A stretch of DNA of 64,000 nt from Isoetes taiwanensis (lineage: Eukaryota; Streptophyta; Lycopodiopsida; Isoetales; Isoetaceae), in NCBI GenBank assembly GCA_021234155.1, contig JAJEKV010000012.1, positions 10,380,448-10,444,447 of the forward strand. Reading direction: 5' to 3'. The position numbers and the translations under genes are program-made. Shown here piece after piece: positions 35,007 through 46,100 of this stretch (positions are counted from its first letter, which is position 1; each line of letters opens with the position of its first letter). The notes below the pieces were generated by a model. It had not been told where the DNA came from. It saw only the letters and a program-made list of their open reading frames with translations, and ran no database searches.

Positions 35007-35210
35007 AAGAAGAAGAAGAAGAAGAAGAAGAAGAAGAAGAAGAAGAAGAAGAAGAAGAAGAAGAAGAAGAAGAAGAAGAAGAAGAAGAAGAAGAAGAAGA
35101 AGAAGAAGAAGAAGAAGAAGAAGAAGAAGAAGAAGAAGAAGAAGAAGAAGAAGAAGAAGAAGAAGAAGAAGAAGAAGAAGAAGAAGAAGAAGAATAAGAA
35201 GAAGAAGATA
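34997..35210 (+). repeat. Longest (GAA)n tract and purine-rich tail
   Basis: About 65-70 GAA triplets with one TAA-type interruption near 35192. They are followed by degenerate A/G-rich sequence to about 35460 (ggaaagaaagattgaa, gaagaagaaggagg). This is the 3' end of the PLE. Confidence 0.95.
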
Positions 35211-35640
35211 GGAAAGAAAGATTGAATAGAATGAGAAAGTGGTGAAGAAGAAGAAGAAGAAAATGAATAGAAGATTGGAAGAACGGAAGATTAGAAGGAA
35301 GAAACCAATGATTGGAAGATGATTGGAAGAAGAAGGAGGAGGATTCGATTCATACTAATAAGAGGCGAAATGGATTGAAGAAAAACAAGGATGGAAAGAA
35401 GAGGAGGATAGAAATGGGATGGATTGAAAACAAACAAGAAAAAACAAGAAGCCCTAAATCTATCAAACAACAAGCCTAATTCAAAAATAGAGTTGATTGA
35501 TCCATTGAAATACCTTTGGATGCTTGCTTGAAGCTTGGAAAGGACCGCAAGGATGATCCAAGCCAAAAATCGCCAATTTAAAAAACGCTCCTCTTTTTTT
35601 TTAGAACCAAAAAACTAGGCGCGGAAAAGCCGCTCGCTTT
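35211..35640. other. Purine-rich decayed sequence, no gene
   Basis: A/G-rich on the plus strand up to about 35460, then ordinary AT-rich sequence. No convincing ORF is present. It may be a degenerated extension of the microsatellite plus CACTA interior. Confidence 0.5.
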
Positions 35641-35649
35641 GATAAAAAG

Positions 35650-35748
35650 TTACAGACGTCGTTGAACGACGTCGCGAGGTCGTTTAACGACGTCTGCAAT
35701 AGTCGTTAAACGACGTCTATAACGACGTCTTTGTGTTAAACGACGTGC
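35650..35748. repeat. Internal patch of CACTA subterminal repeats
   Basis: Five or so units of the CGTCGTTNAACGACGTC type in ~100 bp (gacgtcgttgaacgacgtc, tcgtttaacgacgtc, tcgttaaacgacgtc). There is no CACTACAA terminus beside it. It is followed by an AT-rich ttataattataag stretch like that after the left terminus at 7700. It may be the remains of an end of a second, nested CACTA element. Confidence 0.7.
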
Positions 35749-35759
35749 CCTTTTTTTTA

Positions 35760-37112
35760 TTAAGTTATAATTATAAGTTATTATTATAATTATAATTATT
35801 ATACAAAGAAGGATTGTTACCCAGTGGAGGGCTGTCATTTATGCAGTAATCTAACTTTCGGAAGTCGCTCTCTTGACGAGGATGTTGAAAGTCCGGTTTG
35901 CCTCCACCTCCGGACATTTTTGTGATAGAAAATGTAGAAATCAAACTCAAATTTTTATCTTTCGAACGAACTTAGATGATTAAAAACAGCTTTTCACCGA
36001 TGGATCGGAGTTGCAATATTCGACTGCATAAACAGAAAGCAGAGAAAAGAGGTGGGGCGATTTATGGAATGACGCCAATGTGTGTATACCGACGTGTTTT
36101 TTTTTTTTTTATTAAGTTACCAACTTAGATCTATTTGTTTTATTACTTATGTTTTTTATCTATATTGTGGTGGCACAAGATAGACCCTTCACCTTAATAT
36201 AACATATCCTACTCACCTTGAATTTCGAGTTCGAGATATTCAATTTCGTACACTCCATAATGAGTCCATACGAATCTACACAAGGCATGCCCAGCTACAG
36301 TCCATGCAAAGCTGCAAGAAGAGCTTCTTTGATTTGCCATATTCTCTCGTGCATGATCACATACAACTTCATATATGGTTGCAGCCTCTTCATAGATTAC
36401 TGCTAAGGGTTTTGGACACAGCTTCAGGGTTCAACGACGTCTCACCTTGAATTTTTGAGCTTCACTTGCATACTTTCATACTAAATCAAGCTTGTCAATC
36501 ACTTCATTCATGATCTGTAGTAAAGGCAAACATATGGCTCACAAAGGTTGCTCTTACGCATACAATCTACACAAGGCATGCCCAGCTACAGTCCATGCAA
36601 AGCTGCAAGAAGAGCTTCTTTGATTTGCCATATTCTCTCGTGCATGATCACATACAACTTCATATATGGTTGCAGCCTCTTCATAGATTACTGCTAAGGG
36701 TTTTGGACACAGCTTCAGGGTTCAACGACGTCTCACCTTGAATTTCGAGTTCGAGATATTCAATTTCGTACACTCCATAATGAGTCCATATGAATGTGAC
36801 CGCCACGGCAATTAATTTGTTGTCGATGACCGGATTTGGATGGTTAAGTTTATACCTATTCTAGAGCCCCCCTATGCTTTCATTTGACGACTTTTTGGTT
36901 TATATATCGTGACGTGTTTTTTTTTTTAAGTTAATATTATTAGCAACTTAGATTTGTTTCATTACTTATGTATTTTATCTATTCTTGTTTATGTATCCAC
37001 TTAGATTTCTCTCCATCCTTGTTTATCTATCCACTTTAATAAACCAGACTTGTGCACCATTGAGCTTCACTTGCATACTTTCATACTAAATCAAGCTTGC
37101 CAGCCACTTCAG
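35760..37112. repeat. Overlapping direct duplications left of the satellite
   Basis: A ~170-bp block (36268-36440, acacaaggcatgcccagc...) recurs at 36567-36740. A ~57-bp block (36211-36267, ctcaccttgaatttcgag) recurs at 36734-36793. The acgtgtttttttttt block at 36090-36160 recurs at 36912-36985. A gagcttcacttgcatacttt block (about 36459) recurs at 37061. Short cgacgtctcac words link the copies. No gene was seen. It looks like a zone of repeated unequal or template-switch duplication leading into the array. Confidence 0.75.
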
Positions 37113-40100
37113 TCGACGTTCTGAGTCCATTGGCAGAGTCAGATCGCGATTCCGGAGAGGGGAGGTCGCCCGTCCGTCCCCAGGGCCTTGGGGAGAGGAA
37201 ATTTGGGGCAAGCAGCCTCCGGAGGGATTTTAGGTCCAAGGCCTCGGCGCCAACACCCCAACTCCACTTCAAGACACGGGCGCCAAGGTCGGCGAACCGA
37301 CAAGGAGAGGGCCTCAAACGTAAACCCCGTGGGTTGCCGTGCTCTAGAGAAGGGTTTACGTTTTGGGGGCCGAGTCCTGGTCTGTTGCACTTGGGACTGG
37401 CCGAAGCAAAGAGCCGAGAATGGGAGCAAGGGGAACCGACGGAGCGGAGTTTGGGCCTTTCCTCCTCCCGATGTGGCAAGTAGAAGTCGGGGGCGCTTTG
37501 TGTTGGCAAGACAAGATTCAGAATTCGCAATTAATGCATTGCACAAAAATAAATTCCGTTTTTGCCCGGGATCCCTAATTCATCTCCAAAGACACGGCCC
37601 AATTTTCGGAATTTTCTGGAGAAGGTCTAGGTCAAAGGGTTAAGATTAGAACTGGTCGGGGCAGCTCACAGGTGGCAACCGAGCTGGCACCCTTCCCCAA
37701 GTCAAACGAGGCCAGGACCTTGCGGTGGATCCCTCACAAGAGGGGAGAGTCCGACCCCCGTGAGGCGGATCCAAAAAGTTCCCGAGGCAGCCCTTCCCGG
37801 CGCTCCCCGGTCCCGACGCTAATGACCACCTCCCTGAGCCCGCCCCTATCCGACCGCTGATCCTCCGCTCAGGGCCCCTCTTCGGAAGGTCCAAAAGATT
37901 CCAGATCGGGTCCGGGAGAACTTGTCAAACCGCAAGGCCCCGTTGGATGTCGGCCTTTGTAGAAACCGCATCGATTTTGTCGCTCGGGCACCGGGATGCT
38001 CCCGAATGGCAAATAGACCCGCCAAATCGTCCGGAATGGCGAAATTACCCTAGGGAGCAAGTTACACTACGGGTTTTGGCGAAGAAGGAAACACTCGCGC
38101 CCTCCACGACAGTATCCCGCATGCACATCCTAGGCCAATTGACTACGAGTGTGATGGAAGTGAGCTACTTTGGCGCTTCTTGGAGTTCGGGTGGTCTTCT
38201 GGCCACGGAACTTGGTCCCCAGGGCAATGTCGACGCTCCGAGTCCATTTAAAAAGCCGTCTTTGATTCCCTGAGAGGGGAGGTCGCCCGCCCGGCCCCTG
38301 TGGCCTTGGGAGAGGAAATTTGGGGCAAGCAGCCTCCGAGGGATTTTAGGGTCAGCAAGGCGGCGCCAACACCCCAACTCCACTTCAAGACACAAGCAAG
38401 GTCCCCGGCCGAATCTGACAAGGAGAGGGCCTCCGAAACGTAAACACTGTGGGTTGCCAGGCTCTAGAAGGGTTTGCGTTTTGGGGGCCGAGTCCTGGTC
38501 TGTTGCACTTGGGACCTGGCCAAGAAGCAGCAGCCGAGAATACGGAGCAAGGGGAACCGACGGAGCTTGGAGTTTGGGCCTTTCCTCCTCCCGATGTTAG
38601 AAGTAGAAGGATGGGGCGCTTTAAAGTGGCAAGACATTCAGAAATTCGCAATTAATGCATTGCACGAAAATAAATTCGGTTTTGCCGGGGATCCCTAATT
38701 CATCTCCAAAGACACGGCCCAATTTTCGGAATTTTCCTGAGAAGGTCTAGGTCAAAGGGTTAGATTAGAATCTGTCGGGCAGCCCGGTGTGGCAACCGAA
38801 GCCGCACCCTTCCCCAAGTCAAACGAGGCGGGACCTTGCAGGGATCCTCACAAGAGGGGAGAGTCTGACCCCGGGAGGCGGATCAAAAAAGTTCCCGAGG
38901 CAGCCCTTCCGGCAGAACCCCTGGGCTGCACGCTTAATGACCACCTCCCGAGGCGTTTCCCCTATCCGACCGTTGGATCCTCCGCTCAGGGCCCTCTTCG
39001 AAGGTCCAAAAGATTCCAGATCGGGTCCGGGAGAACATGTCAAACCGCACAAGGCCCCGATGTCTACTTTGTAGAAACCGCAAGACGTTTTTGTCATTCG
39101 CACCGGGATGCTCGGGAATGGCAAATAGACCCCCGCCAAATCGTCCGGAATGGCGAAATTACCCTAGGAGCAAGTTACACGATCGGTTTTATGAAAGAAG
39201 GAAACACTCACGCCTCCACGACAAAGATCCCGCATGCACATCCTAGGCCAATTGACTACGAGTGTGATGGAAGTGAGCTACTTTGGCGCTTCTTGAGTTC
39301 GGGTGGTCTTATGCCCCGGAACTTGGTCCCTGTGGCAATGTCGACGCTCGAGTCCATTGGCGAGTCGATCGCGATTCGGAGAGGGGAGGTTGCCCGTCCG
39401 GCCCCTGTGGCCTTGGGGAGAGGAAATTTGGGGCAAGCAGCCTCCGAGGGATTTTAGGGTCAGCCGGCGCCAACACCCCAACTCCACTTCAAGACACGGC
39501 GCAAGGTCCCTACCGACCGACAAGGAGAGGGCCTCCCAAACGTAAACCCCGTGGGTTGCCGTGCTCTAGAAGGGTTTACGCTTTGGGGCCGAGTCCCGGT
39601 CTGCTGGGTAATTTGGGACCTGGCCGGAAGCAAGCAGCCGAGAATACGGAGCAAGGGGAACCGACGGAGCGGAGTTTGGGCCTTTCCTCCTCCCGATGTG
39701 GCAAGTAGAAGTCGGGGGCTTTTGCAAAGTGGCAAGACATTCAGAATTCGCAATTAATGCATTGCATGAAAATAAATTCGGTTTTTTGCGGGATCCCTAA
39801 TTCATCTCCAAGACACGCCCAATTTTCGGAATTTTCTGGAGAAGGTCTAGGTCAAAGGGTTAGCATTAGAACGGTCGGGCAGCCCGCTGTGGCAACCGAA
39901 AGCCGGCACCCTTCCCCAAGTCAAACGAGGCCGTGACCTTGGTGGGATCCTCACAAGAGGGGAGAGTCCCGGACCCCGTGAGGCGGGATCCAAAAGTTCC
40001 CCAGGCAGCCCTTTCCCGGCGGCCGCCCCCGGCTGCACGCTAATGACCACCCTCCCGGAGCCCGGTTCCCCTATCCGACCGTTGGATCCTCCGCTCAGGC

Positions 40101-43100
40101 CCCCTTCGGGAAGGTCCAAAGATTCCAGATCGGCCGGGAGAACTTGTCAAACCTTGGGCGCCCCGATGTCGGCCTTTGTAGAAACCGCAGACTGCTTTTG
40201 TCGTCGGCACGGGGATGCTCCGGAATGGCAAATAGACCCGCCAAATCGTCCGAATGGTAAATTACCCTAGGGAGCAAGTTACACTTGGGCCGGTTTTATA
40301 AAGAAGGAAACACTCACGCCCTCCACGACAAGATCCCGCATGCACATCCTAGGCCAATTGACTACGAGTGTGATGGAAGTGAGCTACTTTGGCGCTTCTT
40401 GGAGTTCGGGTGGTCTTCACGGCCACGGAACTTGGTCCCCTGTGGCAATGTCGACGCTCGAGTCCATTGGCGTAGTCGGATCGCGATTCGAGGAGAGGGA
40501 GGTTGCCCGTCCGGCCCCTGTGGCCTTGGGGAGAGGAAATTTGGGCAAGCAGCCCTGAGGGGATTTTAGGGTCCAAGGCCTCAAGGCCAACACCCCAACT
40601 CCACTTCAAGACACGTGATGCAAGGTCCCGGCCGACCGACAAGGAGAGGGGCTCCTCAAACGTAAACCCCGTGGGCTGCTGTGCTCTAGAAGGGTTTACG
40701 CTTTGGGGGCCGAGTCCCTGGTCTGCTGCACTTGGGACCCGGGGCCGAGAAGCAGAAGAAGAAGAATACGGAGCAAGGGAACCGACGAGCGGAGTTTGGG
40801 CCTTTCCTCCTCCCGATGTGGCAAGTAGAAGTCGGGGGCGCTTTTGCAGCTGGCAAGACATTCAGAATTCGCAATTAATGCATTGCACGAAAATAAATTC
40901 GGTTTTTGCCAGCCGGATCCCTAATTCATCTCCAAAGACACGGCCCAATTTTCGGAATTTTCGGAGAAGGTCTAGGTCAAAGGGTTAGCATTAGAACGGT
41001 CGGGGCAGCCCGTTGCAGGGCAACCGAGCTGGCACCCTTCCCCAAGTCAAACGAGGCCAGGACCTTGCAGGGATCCCTCACAAGAGGGGAGAGTCCCACC
41101 CGTGAGGCGGGGATCCAAAAGTTCCCGAGGCAGCCCTTCCTCGCGCCGCCCCCGGCTGCACGCTAATGACCACCCCTCCGGGAGCCCTGTCCCCTATCCG
41201 ACCGCTGGATCCTCCGCTCAGGGGCCCCTCTTCGGGAAGGTCCAAAAGATTCCAGATCGGTCCGGGAGAACTTGTCAAACCGCGGGGCGTCCTGATGTCG
41301 GCCTTGTAGAAACCGCACTGTTTTGTCGTTCGGGCACCGGGGATGCTCCGGAATGGCAAATAGACCCTGCCAAATCGTCCGGAATGGCGAAATTACCCTA
41401 GGGAGCAAGTTACACGGGCCGGTTTTATGGAAAAGAAGGAAACACTCACGCCCTCCACGACAAGATCCCGCATGCACATCCTAGGCCAATTGACTACGAG
41501 TGTGATGGAAGTGAGCTACTTTGGCGCTTCTTGAGTTCGGGTGGTCTTCGCCACGGAACTTGGTCCCTGTGGCAATGTCGACGCTTCCGAGTCCATTGGC
41601 AGAGTCGATCGCGATTCCGAGAGGGGAGGTCGCTCGGTCCGGCCCCCGTGGCCTTGGGGAGAGGAAATTTGGGGCAAGCAGCCTCCTGAGGGATTTTAGG
41701 GTCAAGCCTCAAGGCCAACACCCCAACTCCACTTCAAGACACGCGCAAGGTCCCGCCCAACCGACAAGGAGAGGGCCTCAAACGTAAACCCCCGTGGGCT
41801 GCCGTGCTCTAGAAGGGTTTACGCTTTGGGGCCGAAGTCCTCGGGTGCTGCACTTGGGACTGGGCCGAGAAGCAGCATGCCCAGAATACGGAGCAAGGGG
41901 AACCGACGGAGCGGAGTTTGGGCCTTTCCTCCTCCCGATGTGGCAAGTAGAAGTCGGGGGCTTTTGCGCTGGCAAGACATTCAGAATTCGCAATTAATGC
42001 ATTGCACTAAAATAAATTGTGTTTTTGCCGCCGGATCCCTAATTCATCTCCAAAGACACGCCCAATTTTCGGAATTTTCTGAGAAGGTCTAGGTCAAAGG
42101 GTTAAGATTAGAACGGCCGGGCAGCCCGCTGGCAACCGAAGCCGCACCCTTCCCCAAGTCAAACGAGGCCGGGACCTTGCAGGTGGATCCCTCACAAGAG
42201 GGAGAGTCCCGGACCCCGTGAGGCGGGATCCAAAAGTTCCCGAGGCAGCTCTTCCCCGGCAGCTCCCCTGGTCGCAGACGCTAACGACCACCCTCCCCGA
42301 GCCCGGTTCCCCTATCCGGACCGCTGGATCCTCCCGCTCGTGGGCCCCTCTTCGGGAAGGTCCAAAAGATTCCTGATCGGGTCCGGGGAGAACTTGTCAA
42401 ACCATGGGCGCCCCGATGTCTCCGCCTTGTAGAAACCAAGTGACTGCTTTTGTCGCTCGGCACCGGGATGTTCCGGAATGGCAATAGACCGCCAAATCGT
42501 CCGAATATTAAATTACCCTAGGGAGCAAGTTACACCTGGCCGGTTTTTGCTAAAGAAGGAAACACTCACGCCTCCACGACAAGATCCCGCATGCACATCC
42601 TAGGCCAATTGACTACGAAAGTGTGATGGAAGTGAGCTACTTTGGGCTTCTTGGAGTTCGGGTGGTCTTCGCCACGGAACTTGGTCCCTGTGGCAATGTC
42701 GACGCTCGAGTCCATTGGCAGAGTCGATCGCGATTCCCGAGAGGGGAGGTCGCCCGTCCGGCCCCTGTGGCCTTGGGGAGAGGAAATTTGGGGCAAGCAG
42801 CCTCCGGAGGGATTTTTGGGTCCAGGCTCAAGGCCAACACCCCAACTCCACTTCAAGACACGGGCACACGCAAGGTCCCGCCGACCTCGACAAGGAGAGG
42901 GGCCTCCAAACGAAACCCCGTGGGTTGCCGTGCTCTAGAAGGGTTTACGTTTTGGGGGGCCGAGTCCTGGTCTGTTGCACTTGGGACCTGGCCGAGAAGC
43001 AAAGCAGCGGAGAATACGGAGCAAGGGGAACCGACGGAGCGGAGTTTGGGCCTTTCCTCCTCCCCGATGTGGCAAGTAGAAGTCTGGGGGGCGCTTTTGG

Positions 43101-46100
43101 CTGGCAAGACATTCAGAAATTCGCAATTAATGCATTGCATCTAAAATAAATTCCGGTTTTGCCAGGATCCCTAATTCATCTCCAAAGACACGGCCCAATT
43201 TTCGGAATTTTCTGAGAAGGTCTAGGTCAAAGGGTTAAGATTAGAACGGGTCGGGCAGCCCGCTGTGGCAACCGAGCCTGGCACCCTTCCCCAAGTCAAA
43301 CGAGGGCCAGACCTTGCAGGGATCCCTCACAAGAGGGGAGAGTCCGGACCCCGTGAGGCGGATCCAAAAGTTCCCGAGGCAGCCCTTCCCCGGCGCGCCC
43401 CCGGGTCGCAGACGCTAATGACCACCCTCCCGAGCCCTGTTCCCCTATCCGCCACCGCTGGATCCTCCGCTCAGGGCCCCTCTTCGAAGGTCCAAAAGAT
43501 TCCAGATCGGTCCGAGAACTTGTCAAACCGCGGGCGCCCCGATGTCGGCCTTTGTAGAAACCGTGATCGCTTTTGTCGCTCGCACCGGGATGCTCCGGAA
43601 TGGCAAATAGACCCCGCCAAATCGTCCGAATGGCTTAAATTACCCTAGGGAGCAAGTTACACTGGCCGGTTTTATGAAAGAAGGAAACACTCGCCCTCCA
43701 CGACAAGATCCCGCATGCACATCCTAGGCCAATTGACTACGAAAGTGTGATGGAAGTGAGCTACTTTGGCGCTTCTTGGAGTTCGGGTGGTCTTCCGCCA
43801 CGGAACTTGGTCCCCTGTGGCAATGTCGACGCTCGAGTCCATTGGCAGAGTCGATCGCGATTCCTGAGAGGGAGGTCGCCCGGCCCGGGCCCCGTGGCCT
43901 TGGGGAGAGGAAATTTGGGGCAAGCAGCCTCCTGAGGGATTTTAGGGTCCAAGGTCAAGGCCAACACCCCAACTCCACTTCAAGACACGGCGCCAAGGTC
44001 CCTACCGACCGACAAGGAGAGGGCCTCCAAACGTAAACCCCGTGGGGTTGCTGTGCTCTAGAAGGGTTTACGTTTTGGGGGCCGAGTCCTGGTCTGCTGC
44101 ACTTGGGACCGGGAGAAGCAAAGAGCCGGAGAATACGGAGCAAGGGGAACCGACGAGCGGAGTTTGGGCCTTTCCTCCTCCCGATGTGGCAAGTAGAAGT
44201 CGGGGGCGCTTTTGCAAAGTGGCAAGACATTCAGAATTCGCAGAATTAATGCATTGCACGAAAATAAATTTTTTTTTGCCGGATCCCTAATTCATCTCCA
44301 AAGACACGGCCCAATTTCGGAATTTTGAGGAGAAGGTCTAGGTCAAAGGGTTAGCATTAGAACGGGCCGGGCAGCCCGCTGCAGGGCAACCGAAGCTGGC
44401 ACCCTTCCCCAAGTCAAACGAGGCCGGGACCTTGCGGGGATCCCTCACAAAGGGGGGAGAGTCCGGACCCCGTGAGGCGGGATCCAAAAGTTCCCGAGGC
44501 AGCCCCTTCCCGGCGCAAGCCCCCGGGCCAAGACGCTAATGACCACCCTCCGGAGCCCTGTTCCCTATCCGACCGCTGGATCCTCCGCTCGGGGGCCCCT
44601 CTTCGGGAAGGTCCAAAAGATTCCAGATCGTCCGGGAGAACTTGTCAAACCGCTGGGCGCCCCGATGTCGGCTTTGTAGAAACCAGACTGCTTTTGTCGT
44701 CGCACCTGGGATGCTCCGAATGGCAAATAGACCGCCAAATCGTCCGAATGGCTTAAATTACCCTAGGGAGCAAGTTACACTGGCCGGTTTTATATAAAGA
44801 AGGAAACACTCACGCCTCCACGACAAAGATCCCGCGATGCACATCCTAGGCCAATTGACTACGAAAGTGTGATGGAAGTGAGCTACTTTGGCTTCTTGGA
44901 GTTCGGGTGGTCTTCTCGCCACGGAACTTGGTCCCAGTGGCAATGTCGACGCTCGAGTCCATTGGCGAGTCGATCGCTGATTCCCGAGAGAGGGAGGTCG
45001 CCCCGTCCGTCCCCTGTGGCCTTGGGGAGAGGAAATTTGGGGCAAGCAGCCCCGGAGGGATTTTAGGGTCCAAGGCTCAAGGCCAACACCCCAACCCCAC
45101 TTCAAGACACGGCGCGCAAGGTCCCCGCCGACCGGGACAAGGAGAGGGCCTCCCAAACGTAAAACCCCGTGGGTTGCCGTGCTCTAGAAGGGTTTACGTT
45201 TTGGGGGGCCGAGTCCCCGGTCTGCTGCACTTGGGACCTGGCCGAAGCAAAGGCCGGAGAATACGGAGCAAGGGGAACCTGGACGGAGCGGAGTTTGGGC
45301 CTTTCCTCCTCCCGATGTGGCAAGTAGAAGTCGGGGGGGCTTTTTTGGTGGCAAGACATTCAGAATTCGCAATTAATGCATTGCACAAAAATAAATTCCG
45401 GTTTTTTGCCGGGATCCCTAATTCATCTCCAAAGACACGCCCAATTTTCGGAATTTTCGGAGAAGGTCTAGGTCAAAGGGTTAAGATTAGAACGGTCGGG
45501 CAGCCCGCTGGGTGGCAACCGAAGCCTGGCACCCTTCCCCAAGTCAAACGAGGCCAGACCTTGCGGTGGATCCCTCACAAGAGGGGAGAGTCCCACTCCC
45601 CGTGAGGCGGATCCAAAAGTTCCCGAGGCAGCCTCTTCCTCGCGCCTGGCCCCCCGGGCCGCACGCTAATGACCACCCTCCCGAGCCCTGCCCCTATCCG
45701 ACCGCTGATCCTCCGCTCGGGGCCCCTCTTCGAAGGTCCAAAAGATTCCGTGATCGGTCCCGAGAACTTGTCAAACCGCTGGGCGCCCCGATGTCGCCTT
45801 TGTAGAAACCCAAGACTGCTTTTGTCGCTCGCACCGGGATGCTCCTAATGGCAAATAGACCCCGCCAAATCGTCCGAATGGCGAAATTACCCTAGGGAGC
45901 AAGTTACACGGCCGGTTTTGCGTAAAGAAGGAAACACTCACGCCCTCCACGACAAAGATCCCGCGATGCACATCCTAGGCCAATTGACTACGAAAGTGTG
46001 ATGGAAGTGAGCTACTTTGGCGCTTCTTGGAGTTCGGGTGGTCTTCGCCACGGAACTTGGTCCCTGTGGCAATGTCGACGTTCGAGTCCATTGGCGAGTC

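Larger units (their letters stand above)
25815..35210 (+). mobile_element. Full-length Penelope-like retroelement with pseudo-LTRs and (GAA)n ends
   Basis: Structure: (GAA)n, 5' pseudo-LTR 25885-28232, body with two large coding exons, terminal hairpin 32497-32588, (GAA)n 32588-32655, 3' pseudo-LTR 32656-35006, (GAA)n to 35210. Direct repeats of ~2.35 kb that contain the gene's first exon and promoter-side intron, a PLE-type RT, and retention of introns are all PLE traits. No GIY-YIG endonuclease motif was found in the ORFs. The junction with the preceding 3.37-kb array is a GAA tract, so the whole 16.5-35.2 kb stretch is one head-to-tail cluster. Confidence 0.8.
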
